The position numbers were made by a program, and so were the translations under genes. From contig OX485809.1 in the NCBI GenBank assembly GCA_950295325.1, positions 6,946,001 to 7,006,000 on the forward strand: a stretch of DNA of 60,000 nt, given 5' to 3'. Below the pieces are notes generated by a model that did not search any database, was not told the DNA's origin, and saw nothing but the letters and a program-made list of their open reading frames with translations. This document shows, in pieces, positions 21,545 through 34,161 of the stretch (positions are counted from its first letter, which is position 1; each line of letters starts with the position of its first letter). This stretch comes from Polytrichum commune (Eukaryota; Streptophyta; Polytrichopsida; Polytrichales; Polytrichaceae).

Positions 21545-24500
21545 ATGGTTACCTTGGGATTCATGGAGAACCTGCCCCTGAATTGGAGGTTTTGTGGCAG
21601 GTTGATGTTTGCGACGGTCACAGCTCTCTTGGTGTCATCTGTGGCAGTGTTTATCCTCTTCTCGAAGACCAACAGCTTCTTCAGCTCAGCTGGGATGTTC
21701 TATGGTGCCAGCGTCTTAGGTTCGACCACCAACATAAACAGGTGAATCCTTACGTCCGAGATGTAAAAGGCAGCATTAGCAAAGTCGTTCCTGAGGGTTT
21801 ATAAGGTTCAACATTGGTCAGGCTTGTACGAAGTTACGATGAATTTCCAACCTTCTGAGCTCAAAATTAGCGAGTTACTACTCGTCTCCTGAGAATCATC
21901 ACTAAGGTTAAGTTTGTTTTCCTTGATGGCAAACTTGAGTGCCGATGATTTCTTTCTGGCTTGCTTCTTGTGATGCACTGCTGAAGAGATCGATACATCT
22001 TTCATCCAGCAGCGATGCAATTAAGTGGCCCACAGGGTGCTTGTGCTTCAATTGCATCCTTTCGCCAAGTTGTCTCTCAGTTCTGTCGGATGTGAGGAAT
22101 GGAAACAGTTGCAATATGGCTTGGAAGAATTGCTTCTATTGGTCATTATAGCCAGAATCTGATCCTCCTCCCTTGAAAACATGTTTTGATCAGAATTTAC
22201 ATATTTGTCACTCGGGATTGGAACTCTTTTGAGAATTCTCAACGCCAGTCATCCTCCATGCTCTTACATTTAGACTGAATGCAATGCACAGACGGTAAGA
22301 AATATTGTAGCTTCTTACGCAAGTCTAGGTTGATTCTACCGCTCAATTTCACAGGCATTTCTCAGCAGGACAATTGAAATTAATAGATGAGCTATAATTT
22401 TTCACCTGGGAGCTAGAGAGTAGGGGAAAGCTCATCCCTGGGGAGTAAGCAAGCATGAATGAAGAGTCTCTTTGCTTGGAGGCTACTGCCACCTTTTGGT
22501 GATGGACTCTATGTAAATTGACTTAACTGAGGGGAGCTAGTAGGGTTTGCAAAGGCCGAACATATGTCAAGCCGTGCATGCCAATCATGTTTTGAGGTTT
22601 CTTTGTAGAATCTTGACCCCAATTGTTTGGGTTTCAGTATAGTAATGATCAAGCGGGTACAAGGTGAGCAGTAGAGAGGTAATAGAGCTATGAAACCGTG
22701 AGTTTGATCCTTCTTGGAGAAGACTTTCTATGAAGAGATCGTTAGCTCATAGTACATTGGAGCCTATTTTAAAAGTTGGGTGCAAATAAATTTTGGGACT
22801 TCCTCTTCCGGACTCTCAAACTTTGTCGATGCACAATCTAGGAAAGGATATGTAGAATACACATTTACTTTGGTCATGTAGATCTATGTCCCATTGTCTG
22901 TCCCAAAGAGACGAGCTAGAGATGAGCACACAAAATGGTAGGAAGGGTTTTGTCAACTAGTAAGCTCTCCTCATGTTACCCAATGCTCTTCTCCAAGGGC
23001 ATTGGAGTCAACCTAGGGTTCAGTATAAATTGTGTTGTAGTAATCTCAAGCTCCATACAATCTCTCCGAATTCTTGTGCAACGTTCTAGATCTAAGGCAA
23101 CCAAGCCTAACTTAGCTACAAATCTTAATTGCAGACTTGTATTTAAGTGGTGCATGGTTAAGTGTGGATTTAAGAATGGACACCAAAATGAAATGTGTTA
23201 CACAGAAATTGGACTACGTGATCAAAATATTTAACCATTCTAATTAAGCTCAATAGTCACATACTTGAGGGGGGAGCTTCTATGATCTTTTATGAAGAGG
23301 ATATCCAGATGAGGTCCAAACATGTATGATGAAAATGGCTATAGCCTCCATTTGGATTTGCTTATCATCTCGTACGAATTCCGTGTTTCATCTTCTAGGA
23401 GAAGTGGGTGCAGAGCTTACAGTGCCTGGTTAAGGCCCACTTGCCTTTTTCCACAGTGTGACAGCAGCGTTCTCACAGCTCAATTGGCTTCTGACAAAAT
23501 GTGATCAGGCATCACCACGGTGACAACATCGACCAGGCGAACTTATATCTGGGGTTTTCTCCTGGAGATTGGAGAGAAAACACTCTACCCTGGCTTTTTA
23601 AAACTCTTGAAGATAACAGCACAAGGGATTGCAACAACGAGATCACCACCCGAGTGCAATTGATTGGACTGCCATGGCCATCTGCCAAAGCACCTGTGAC
23701 ATTGGCCGCCGGCACTGTGCACGAACTTCTACTTGTTTCATACACCGAAACTGGGGTTCGGCGTTGCAGTGGAGGAGATTTCTACGAGACCGACATCACA
23801 GGTACGCAGTTTCAATTTCCAAACACATTCTGAGGATGTCGTGTGGTTTGATAGAGATATACACTCTAAACTCTGTGATATTAACCTCCTCAATCTCGCT
23901 CCTTCTCTTATATTCCGAAACCCTACGAAACGGATGTTGTCAGTTGAAATCTCGCTCTTTGTTATCATGTTTCCTTCCCATATATCATGTGTTTTGACAT
24001 TGGAAAAATCACCAAAGAGTTCTATCTAAATGCTTGCACGCATCACGTTGTCATTATTGCAGTGTCGACTTTGTATTATTCCAAGAATGTGACATGCTAC
24101 ACTAATTCTCTTTTATTACACATCCATGTTAACACTACAAAACTCCTTAATACCATGTGCATTTTGACTGCCACAAGCGTGATATTACGGAGTTTAGAGT
24201 GTATTAGTGTCGCAAATGCCAAGAGTTGATTGTAACCCCTATATAGCCTAAGGACTGCTTTCCATGAGGGATCAAGGCCGACAAAATCTAAAGCTAATTC
24301 ACACGAAACATTAACTCGGGCCACGGAGGGAGAAAAGCTCATACATGGCCCAAGGAAGCAAATTGGATTTCCATTTTGGTCCAACCCAATTCTCTTCCCT
24401 CAGATTGTGTTAGATTTTGTCTTCAATGCTTTGAAATATAACTTCAACTCATTAGAACATAATTTCAAGGAATGGCCTTGACTCCATCATGTAAAGGCCT

Positions 24501-27500
24501 TGGGGTTGATTTAGTGGATAAGACCAATCATGTACAAGGATTTACACATGTCAGAGCCCCAATTCAGTCTTGATAGTCTCCTTATGTAAAGTGGCCCTCG
24601 TAGTGCATCGCGGCCTGGACATCCTTCAAATCTTGCTAGACAATAAGTTATCTTTAAGAAGACATTTTTGTCTACACCTAAACATCTTTCAATTCTTTCC
24701 TTTTAAGAAAGTGTTTCTCTAATGATTTTTTTATTTTTCTTACATAAAATCAAAATTGTCCATTTCCTCCAAAAGCTTGATTATGAAACTACATGCATGG
24801 TTACCCTTTGTACCTCATGCAATGTTCACATCTCAAGAGACTACCTCACGGTTTGATCTCTTCAAAATCATATTATGGTTGCAACATTCCCCCAATCTTT
24901 AGTCTCTATAATTACAACTAATCATATCAATTTTCTCAAAAAAATTTGATTTTGTGGAATTTTCAAACATGTTATCCCTATGTTTGTAGTATTAAGAGGA
25001 CCCAAAGTGCTTTTTGATTATTCAAGCATATAAATGTGATCAAATGATGGTGCCTTAGAGCTTCTCTCTTGTAGTAATTCTCCAAAAACCCTTGGAAGTA
25101 ATGGGGAAATAATATTCCATAGAAAATCTTAGAAAATGCTTAACGCCTCAAGTTGCTCATACTACTGTATGCATTTCCGGGTTATCGGCTTGTTCAGAAC
25201 CCAAAGTCGACGCCTTCCTGTGTAAATTTTCGGTGGTGTGGTGTGCGACATCAACCCTAGGTTGTCAATCATCGATTTGTCGAAATCAAATGTCGGAAAT
25301 AGCACTCCACTCATGGAGAACAGCAACAATGGAAGTTGCCCTTCCTATCGTCAGTAACCACTTCATGTTTTCATCCCGACATTTCACAAATCATACGCAT
25401 AACCTTCACCATTCTAATATCCTTCTTGCAGGCCCACGTTGGAAATCCCGACCACCAGTGCTCGACATGGGTGATGGTTCTTACCTGATCAAGCTTCACG
25501 TAAGCATTTCACCTTTTCTGTGAACCTGCTCTGCTAATACCACGCATTAGATTTACGTGTGCATTTTGCAAAGAAGTGCTTGAGAATTGAACTGGGTTCG
25601 TAATGAAGATCAAGAACCGGGCAAGAACCAAACCTCGAATAAACAATTCAAGCAACAGATTGACCCTCTAATGACCCCAAGAAACTAAGAAGATGGCCAC
25701 TTCACCCTCACAAAGCCGTTGCCAACTTAATCACACGGACATGGCTTGACCCATGATACAATTCACAAGGAAAACATGTGTTACGATGGCATTGGTATTA
25801 GAAGAAACACGTGGGTGGGACAAAATATCGGGTCTCATATAATCTTTGGACCTGGAATTTATAAGAAAAGTTAGAAGCAAATAGGCTCCAATGAATTCAT
25901 TTAGAGACTATCATGTGAAGTGAACAGTCGTCAATTTTGTGGAGAATTCAAAGATTATGCATCACATCTATAACTTCCTTGGAAACACCCAGCTGCCGCA
26001 CGTGATATAAATTGAACTACATATACTGCACCTCCCTGACATATGAAACTTGACATGGCAGTCTTTTAGATTTGCAACTACTGATCGGATGCGACAATTT
26101 CTGATCCAATCCAACAGCCGAAATCGTCTGTGGAGTTGGAAGTAGCAAACATCATTAAGCCAAAGTATATCTCAAGTACGTTGGTCTGCAGATTCCACCA
26201 TTTCTCTTTCTCGTTGACAGATCGAATGCATCGTGCAGGTGGATCGTCGATTCGCCGGCCTCTACAACTTCACAGCCACCTTGTTGTTTCCCTCGTACCA
26301 TGGATTGGACCATGAAACCTCCGAGTGGAAGCAACTCAAATTGCTCATCTCGCTGCAGGTGCAATTTGTGGCCGCGGGTCCTCCTGCTGCCATGACTCCC
26401 AGATCGGATGTGGCCCAATGCTCAACCAAGGATTTCAAGCTGCGATCGTGGTCCGGACGCTGGACGCAGTTGAAAAGAAATGCGACATGTGATGCGAACT
26501 ACCAAGGGAGGTACTTGTGCCTGAATCTCACAGAAGAATGTGTGATTCCGTGGTGTCGAGGTCCCCTTGGCATTCTCGAGAGCAATGGGTAAGAATCCCC
26601 ACAACTTCATAACACGACGTTACTCAAGGGTCGTTGTGGTGTCTACATAAACTTATCCATTGTGTAGGTGAAAACGTAGTGCATTATATTATAGCATGTG
26701 AATGACTATTTCTAGATGAATTATTCCAAAAAAAACATCAAAGACCCCAATTTAGTTCAGCAGAGTTTAGCTGGAATAAGTCGGTGCTCAACCATGTAGG
26801 AGACTTGTTTTTACTAGAGTCCCCTTCATCTACGATGGATGAGTTTACATGGACACCACGAATCTCAAGCCAGTTGGAGTCATGGTAGCGGTAGCAGTAT
26901 ATGTTCTTTGGTATTATTTCCATGGAAAAAAGGCATGTTACATGCTAACCACCCCCACGACCACCCCTTACCCCTACAACCCCCCTATTCCACGTGGTTA
27001 ACCATACATTTTTATGTTTTTTTCCATTCGCACTTGTCTTGTTGCAAATCGGTGTGATTGTGGTTGATGGTAGGGTCGGTATTTTCAATTGCAATCTACC
27101 ATTGGTTTAGGTCTTGTGCTTGAGAGGAAATCGAAATGATTATTATCCTTGTTGGCTCTCGCTTGTAATAATGTTAATTAATGAAACTCATGAGCATGCA
27201 TAATGGGTCTAGTTTCACTCTTTGCATATACCAATGCCAGTTGTTCCAGTAAGGTAGTAGGATTTAGGGTCTTAATGTTAGGGTTTATGTCAATGTCATT
27301 CAAATTCTAAAATCTCGTAGCCTCATTTTCATCCAAAATAACACTTCTCGAAGTGAATTCATTGAAGAGGGAAGCATAATTTTTATAAATCATCTTAACA
27401 GTTAACAGATAACACTGACTAGTTTATTTTTGGATTTTTTGGAGGAAGCGCAATTTTCCTTTAACACATATGCAATTTAACCACAACACATATTGACTCA

Positions 27501-29394
27501 GGGCGGACTGTATTGTAAGAAAGTTACAAGTGTTACACGCATATCCAGACACCGCCGCCTTTCCTAGAGGAGTAAATATTAACAAATTGATAAATTGTGT
27601 CTCAGGTGGGTGTATAGTGCTCATTGTAGCTTCCAACTCTACACGAGCGGAGATGCATGGAGGTGTTTGGCAGGGAAGTGGCTCTTCTTTTGGGGAGATT
27701 CAAACCACCAGGACACCATCTACAATTTGCTTCACTATGTGCTTGGAATCCAGCAAGTGGAGACACCTCGTGTATTTCATAAGGTAATGTTCTCCGCCTT
27801 TCAGATTCAGAAAACATTTCTGACCTCCTGCCACACAATGCTAGATTTTTCAAGCACGGAACATTTTTCTCCTCGTCCTGCATAGCCTAAACTACACGCC
27901 CATTGGAACTTGGTGATAGGAATCCAGTAAATACTCCTTGTCCGAACATCGATCTCATCGAAGGTCAGCAGACCTAGTGTCGAGGCACCCATAACTGTTC
28001 ACTTAAGAGATTATGCGCCACATCTGGAGAAGTATAAGGCAGTGCAATTTTTTCCCGTGTAGGAAGATAGAAATCAAAGAGGATTGCAATTTCTCGGTAA
28101 TTTTAGTTCTTAAATTGAAATTATTGTGAATTTTTAAAACCAAAAGTTGGCCTAAACATATTACTGATGTCTAGAGTCTACCATAACCATTCATTTTCAC
28201 TGTTCATTCCTCCTCACTTTAGCATCAAAACTAGGGACATGTGTCATGGCACTATCAATTATGGCTTCATCAAGTTTATGGCACCCAATAGGTTCCTGAT
28301 GGGGTCATGTTCGGGAATAGGTACTTCGTCTATAATTTGGTTTTTAATTTGTATCGCACACGTGTATTTGAGTGGCATGTGGTTAGGTGTGGATCTAAAA
28401 ACAAACACCAAAAAGATGTCATGTGTACCAAAAAGATTGGACCACATGCTCAAAACGTATCAAGAATCAACAGAATCAAGTTTTTGAGCTCCAATGTTGA
28501 CGAGGAAATTTTCTATTCAGTTGCTCAATATCCTAGGGAAACTGGACTCATCCCAAGAAGTAACCATTTAAGACCCACCCACCTTACTCATCAACTCTTT
28601 GACAACAGATTACATTACAGCATAGGGTGCTGTCTGGTTCAATCCCGAAAGCTAATTTCCATATTGGATTGATTCCTGTAATCACCAATGGGGATACAAC
28701 ACATGTCAATTTTCTTTCCATAATGCCTCATAAACCATACCAGCTTCATTCACTTAGTTTTGGATTTGTGTGGACGTGATGGAATTTCGGTCAGGTGTTC
28801 CTGAATCCTCAAAACTCGTCACAAAATGTGACCATCACCCAGCTTTTCAATGGCCACTACGACGTCGCAGGGAACTATTTGGGCATTGCTAGCCTTCACA
28901 ATGTTGAGTACAAGCAGAGGCTTATCTCTCTTTTCTACGACAACAGCTCAAGTTATTCGCGCAGTCCAGACGCAGTTGTGCTGAATTCTGGTCTCCATGA
29001 CGGGTTATACAACTATCCTTACCTGACAAATTTCTCAGACGCGGCAAAGAGCACCGCCAGTTTTTGGGATTCAGTAATAGCCTTGAGCACCAACAAGGAG
29101 AAGAAGAAACCGATAATAGTGTATAGAACAACAGTAGCGCCGGCTGGGTTTGTGAGAGGCTCCAATTCGAACCCTCAGAAGATGGACATTTATAACCAGG
29201 TCATGGTGGATGCCTTCCTGCACAGGTTTCCCGAAGCTCAGGTTATCGATTCTTTTGATATGACCTTTCCATTCCATTATGATAACAATTACAGCGATGG
29301 GGGTCATTATGGGCGACCAGGTGGCGGACGACATTACTTCGTTGATTTTATGCTTGTCCACACAATCCTCAATGCCATTTGCTCATTGTTTTAG
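21545..29394 (+). CDS. NXPE-like type II membrane protein with SGNH/PC-esterase domain
   Basis: Six exons: 21545-21741, 23509-23801, 25432-25499, 26221-26588, 27606-27783 and 28795-29394, giving 567 residues. All introns are GT-AG and phases match. An in-frame alternative acceptor at 26239 gives 561 residues and a smoother beta-strand. Residues about 20-39 form one membrane span after a short basic N-terminus, so a Golgi type II anchor is likely. Residues about 90-240 look like an immunoglobulin/filamin-type domain (RPPVLDMGDGSYLIKLH). WVYSAHCSFQLY precedes KWLFFWGDSNHQDT, whose Ser341 is the expected nucleophile. LNSGLHDG (431-438) and DGGHY (Asp536, His539) supply the other SGNH blocks. This order matches NXPE proteins; such esterases act on acyl groups of glycans. 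The substrate is unknown. Many N-x-S/T sites fit a lumenal domain. Introns carry repeats at 22950-23260, 23861-24202 and 28340-28460. Confidence 0.85.
22950..23260 (+). repeat. Dispersed repeat family copy 3, in intron 1 of the NXPE-like gene
   Basis: The stretch with CTTGTATTTAAGTGGTGCAT, GGTTAAGTGTGGATTTAAGA and the following ACACCAAAATG block matches the family described at 7084. It is in the same orientation as the host gene. Confidence 0.58.
23861..24202. mobile_element. MITE-like element in intron 2 of the NXPE-like gene; relative at 59117-59465
   Basis: The ends ACACTCTAAACTCTGTGATA and (reverse complement of the right) ACACTCTAAACTCCGTAATA form inverted repeats. The interior, including CACGTTGTCATTATTGCAGT and TCATGTGTTTTGACATTG, is collinear with 59117-59465. 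It begins about 60 bases after the exon 2 donor. The target-site duplication is unclear. Confidence 0.68.
28340..28460 (+). repeat. Dispersed repeat family copy 4, in intron 5 of the NXPE-like gene
   Basis: The segment contains CGTGTATTTGAGTGGCATGT, GGTTAGGTGTGGATCTAAAA and AAGATTGGACCACATGCTCA, the same block order as the copy at 22950-23260. Confidence 0.62.
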
Positions 29395-29424
29395 GTTAGT
29401 GATTTGGGTTCAGTCTTTGAATCG

Positions 29425-29660
29425 CTATGAAAAATTCTCGTAATGTGCTCCTCATACGCACCTGTGTTGGCATAAGTATGTTCAACAGTGTTATGAGCTT
29501 GTATGCCTATGTTGCACAATGTTCTACAAAGTTCACTCAAAGTATACACAAATGACACTATGTTCAAGAACATCTTCCTCATGCATACTAAAATGTAACA
29601 CATGACATTGGCCATTAGTATGCTCATAAATATGTTCCTCGTATGTATTAGAACAGACAG
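29425..29660 (+). repeat. Dispersed repeat, second copy at 47255-47470
   Basis: Blocks ATGTTCAACAGTGTTATGAG, ACACAAATGACACT and CATGCATACTAAAATGTAAC recur in order at 47255-47470. It starts just 30 bases after the NXPE-like stop codon and so may be part of that gene's 3' flank or 3'UTR. Confidence 0.65.
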
Positions 29661-30661
29661 ACCCATTTCCAAAACAGTCCCCAACCTTAATACATACAAA
29701 TCCACTAAAATTGTGAAGTTCCACACATGTCGCCGTCGCTTTCTAAAGTGATGGCAAAAATCACGAAGAATCGTACTTTTAGCCGTCCGGAGTTGGATTC
29801 CTTGCAGAGGGCACTACTTAACTTTTCGTTTCCTAGTTGTCAGAAATTGGTCACTGCATGCTGTGAATATGCATGGGTTGGGAGACAATCTTTCCTTTGA
29901 AAGATACTATAATTTCAAAACATGGAAATAATTAGTGAACTTTTTGTAAAACGTTGTGATAGCAAGTTCTAGACCTGTGAAATATCACCCCAATATCACG
30001 TCCTCCACGTCAACGACAGCATATCTGTCTACTCTAAAATGTGAACACATGCATTGAAAACATCTTGCACTTGAAGTGACCGAGATTAATGTATAATCCT
30101 CCACACAACACGTCCAAAAAATTAGTCCAAAAGTACAAACAACAAATTAGGTGAGATCGATGAAAACTTGCAAATGTTTTCCAAGCATTCCTTGGAATAG
30201 AAAAATCAAGGACTGTCTACAGATCAGGAGTATTGAAAAGACGATCTCAATGCAACAACTGCTAGGGCCAAACAGGTTCTGAAAGATCGAACTACCAGGC
30301 TCCAAAAGCAATTTCAAAAAACCCTCATTTCAAACTAAACTGATAAAATGTAGATTGATGCACCATGCACTAGAAATGACCGAGAAAAACGTTTGAGCAT
30401 CCAGATAAAAGGTCCAAAAGAATAATCGAAAGTACAGTTTTCAGAATCCCCCAGAGTGAATACCACCTCAAGACACCTAAATTCCAACTCCCAACATGTT
30501 CCGATCTGGCACCAGAGGCCTTCTTGTCAAGCCCAAGCCTGCTGCATAAGCTGCTGCTGCTTCATCTATATGATCTCTTCCAGTGACTAAAAATAATGAT
30601 CTCTCTAAGCAAACTATGGCCGCAGAATGACTGATGGATGATGAGTAGTGTTATATGTTGC
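29661..30661. other. Spacer between convergent genes; includes the SAM synthetase 3'UTR and a diverged direct repeat
   Basis: The NXPE-like gene (plus) and the SAM synthetase gene (minus) converge here. The block near 30067-30145 (TGCACTTGAAGTGACCGAG...GTCCAAAA) is repeated in diverged form near 30360-30435. No coding region is supported and no clear polyadenylation signal was identified. Confidence 0.4.
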
Positions 30662-33029
30662 TTAGGCAGCCACCTTGTCCGCCACGAGGGGAATTACAGT
30701 CTCCCAGGTGAAGTCAGGGTCGTTGCGTCCGAAGTGGCCGTAGGCAGCCGTCTTCTGGAACCTCTTGTTGCCTCCCCTCTTCAAATCCAAGTTGATGCAC
30801 ATCATGCCTGGCCTGAAGTCAAAGTTCTCCTTGATGAGCTTCAAGATGTCGGCGTCTGGGATAGTACCGGTCTTGTAGGTGTCCACAAAGACGGACAGTG
30901 GCTCAGGCACGCCAATGGCGTATGAAACCTGCAAGATTACACAATTCTCCAGTAAATCAGATACCAATCCACATTTTGCAGCTTGGATAATTAACGGCTT
31001 CCAGCTGCAGGACACATCGTTCAATCCTTCCCAGGAGCAATGAGATCGCTGTGAAACATTCCAATGTGTCCCAGCGATGGCTTGCATGCTCCTGCACTCT
31101 TGAGCATGAGCTTCTCTCAGTAACTAGTGATCCAGGAGAAATCACATCTTTGTCCAGAAGCTAGTTCCTAATTTCTGGTCATTTTTCAATGACCTGCTCA
31201 CTTGTACATGAATAAAATGGCATGACTTAATAAAATTCCAATATACCACTTGTTGCTACTTGTAGCGTAGTTTTGGTAAGAGCATGATGTACGGTTCCAC
31301 ACACTATAGTACATTGCAATTCTGTCCGTCTGATATCCAAGAGGAACATTGAATACGAAACTCAAGCGATGGCCTGCTATGCCCCATGAAATCCACAACT
31401 CACATACGAATCCAGATTTGCAGGAGGAATAAGGACAGATCTCAAAACCCTATTAACCAGCCCTGAGGAAGCGACGGATTCCAATTCCAACTTGGGAACT
31501 GAGGAACTAAACCCAAACCTCTTCAACAATACCCTAAAGATTACTTGCAAGTTTTTTAAACCGATGCTCCGTGAAGGAAATGAATTCCTAAAGCCTACCG
31601 CCAGCCAAGAGGAGCTGACGGGTTCCAATTCCAAAACCTTAAACCTTAAACCTCTTCAAGAAACCCCGAAGATTACGCGCAGGCTTCTCAACCCATTCCC
31701 CTTGAACAATTGCAAAGGAAATTCCACATCCAGGCTCCATGACATCTACCAAGATGAATTGAATAGTATCAACATAAGAATGTGTGCATGCATACCTGGA
31801 CAATGCAACGACGAGCGAGACCAGCAGCAACCACACTTTTGGCAGCCTGCCTAACAATGTAAGCACCACTTCGGTCGACCTTGGTGGGATCCTTTCCTGA
31901 GAAAGCACCTCCTCCATGAGCACCCCACCCTCCGTATGTGTCGATAATAATCTTCCTTCCGGTAAGACCAGCATCTCCATGAGGACCTCCAATCACGAAG
32001 CGACCTGAGGGGTTCAAATGAAAGATGGTGTTCTCGTCCAAGTACTTCTCTGGGATGACTGGCTTGATGACGTGCTCCTTCAAATCGGCAGCAATTTGGT
32101 CGTTGGTCACTGTCTCATCGTGTTGAGTCGAGATTAAAACAGTGTGCACTCTGATGGGAACCATGGCTCCACCCTCGTTCTTGTACTCGATGGTCACTTG
32201 GGTCTTTCCATCTGGTCTCAACCATGCGCAGGTGCTGTTCTTGCGAACCTCAGTTAGCTTAGCTCCCAACTTCGTGGCCAGAACGTGAGTCAGAGGCATC
32301 AACTCTTCGGTCTCATCGGTAGCATACCTATCATCCAATCACCAGTGCAATTAAATGCGCCGTTCTCCAAAAACTTGGAGCTGGACAATTATGAACAATC
32401 AAATACCATGACATGAAACTCTGGGTGTAGAAATAGTTGCTCAGGTCAACTTTACCGCCTTTGAATGCAAGACAGGTTCCAAAGGTCTTTGAAAAAGGGG
32501 TGTGACTATAACCTTGGGGTTATAACATTGCTAACATAGTAGAGAATCCAATGCAGAACCAAACAAAAATAAACGAAGAGACCATTCGCTAAAACAGATA
32601 AACTGGCACATGCAAGTCAAAAGACATATAGAGTCGAGATCCATACCCGAACATGTGTCCTTGGTCACCGGCACCGATCTCCTCGGGCTTCTTGGTGAGA
32701 TGTCCGTGCACACCCTGGGCAATGTCGGGGCTCTGCTCCTCGATGTTGACAAGCACCTTGCAGTGGGCTGCATCCAGACCGACGTCGTCAGAGATGAACC
32801 CAATCTCACGGCAAGTGTCTCTCACGATCTTCTCGTAGTCAATCTTGGCCTTGGTGGTGATTTCACCGAACACCATCACCATGTTGGTCTTGGTGCATGT
32901 CTCACATGCTACCTTGCTTTCAGGGTCCTGCTCCAGGCAGGCATCTAGGACTGCGTCGGAGATCTGGTCGCAGAGCTTGTCAGGGTGTCCCTCATTGACA
33001 GACTCCGAGGTGAAGAGGAAGGTATCCAT
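30662..33029 (-). CDS. SAMS: S-adenosylmethionine synthetase (methionine adenosyltransferase)
   Basis: Three coding exons on the minus strand: 33029-32647, 32327-31796 and 30928-30662. They total 1182 bases, or 393 residues plus stop, the usual plant length, with GT-AG introns of 319 and 867 bases. The enzyme joins methionine and ATP to make S-adenosylmethionine in the cytosol, the methyl donor and polyamine/ethylene precursor. GHPDK (14-18), the ATP-binding hexapeptide GAGDQG (119-124) and the phosphate-binding loop GGGAFSGKD (266-274) are intact, as is [10 protein letters not shown] near the C-terminus. The ATG lies directly after a TAG splice acceptor, so a 5'UTR intron ends there. The C-terminus ([15 protein letters not shown]) differs from the usual angiosperm ending. 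Two coding introns are unusual: Arabidopsis SAM synthetase coding regions are uninterrupted. Confidence 0.97.
31457..31700 (-). repeat. Tandem duplication (period about 144) inside SAM synthetase intron 2
   Basis: On the plus strand the block starting CCAGCCCTGAGGAAG at 31457 and containing GGATTCCAATTCCAA and AACCTCTTCAA recurs from 31601 (CCAGCCAAGAGGAGC, GGTTCCAATTCCAAAA, AACCTCTTCAA). The copies are diverged by about a fifth. No effect on splicing is evident. Confidence 0.62.
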
Positions 33030-34161
33030 CTACATAACCCAAACAAATTATGTAAGCTGAGTCAGACTCACATCACATGATAGCACACTAGATCTCACCA
33101 ACATAAGCATCTGTACCTCACATGAAACAGAGAATACAAGTCATAATTCAGTCACATCATTAAATCAAGAAGCTCACCGAAAGGCCACCCAAAACTAATT
33201 GTCAACCGGAAGATCGTTTTCTCGCAGACATGGACATCAAGTCCCACAATACCTATCCCGCGTTCAGAATTATCAATGTCACATCCTCTAGTATGCATAA
33301 TTATCAGTCAAGATCCATCATGAATCCTTACTAACTGCATTAACATATCAAGACGTATTAGCTTTGGTCTAAAGAACTCCTTGTCTAATGAAGACACCGA
33401 CAAATTGACTCAGATCCAACCTTTCCTAGATAATTACAAAAACATTCCTAGAGAGAAAAAAAACCCATTGAATATATACATCATGTGTATCATGGGCATC
33501 CTAACCCCTATTAATGACCCCCAATACCTCGTTGAGATCATCTTCAGTTACCAAACATCAAGTACGCTGGACACTTACAATGTATGTTTTTCAAACAACG
33601 TAGAGTCTCTAAACATACACTAAAAAGATGAAATAAAACGCTCATGGGAGGCAAGCATACATGACTACTATTACTGCTCAGTACTGGATCAACAAAAACC
33701 AAACCTCAAAACAAGACTGGCTTCATAAAGCACATTACAACAACAAAATCCACAAACTAAAAACATATGAATCGACATAACACGACATCACACTGACCGA
33801 AAACTAGTTATTACACTACACCTCATATCCCCACTCCAACGCGCAAGATGCAAAGTCACATTACCCAGAAAAACAAAACAAAACAAAAAAACATAACGCC
33901 TAACCCTCCTCCTTCCTTCTCACAAAATACGTGCTGCCTAAAACCCCCCAACTCCCAAACGAAATCCAACCCACATACACAAAACCTCAAAAGAGAATGA
34001 AAACTACAAAACTACCGCTCCTGGAGTGCAAACCTTAACCAAAAAATCGAGTACCATGCCATTTTCTTCAACCCGCGCCAATCTCCCATAGTTGCAAGCC
34101 TTGCCTGCATTGAAAGGTCAAAGAGCGCAAACGAGTGAAAAAGTGTAGATCTGGAACTGAC
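33030..34161 (-). other. 5'UTR intron of the SAM synthetase gene
   Basis: Reading the minus strand, a consensus donor CAAG|GTCAGT at 34162/34161 and an acceptor ATGTAG directly before the start codon at 33029 define an intron of 1132 bases. A leader intron just upstream of the start codon is also known from Arabidopsis SAM synthetase genes, where such introns often raise expression. The splice sites are seen in the sequence. That this intron is used is inferred. Confidence 0.72.

Noticed and set aside
21808-22270. Minus-strand open frames in intron 1 of the NXPE-like gene, suggesting a nested gene
   Set aside because: Several short frames in different phases, no domain and no splice pattern linking them. 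Unsupported.
22620-22720. A possible tRNA-like head (GTGAGTTTGATCC resembling a B box) in intron 1 of the NXPE-like gene
   Set aside because: No convincing A box, tail or target-site duplication.
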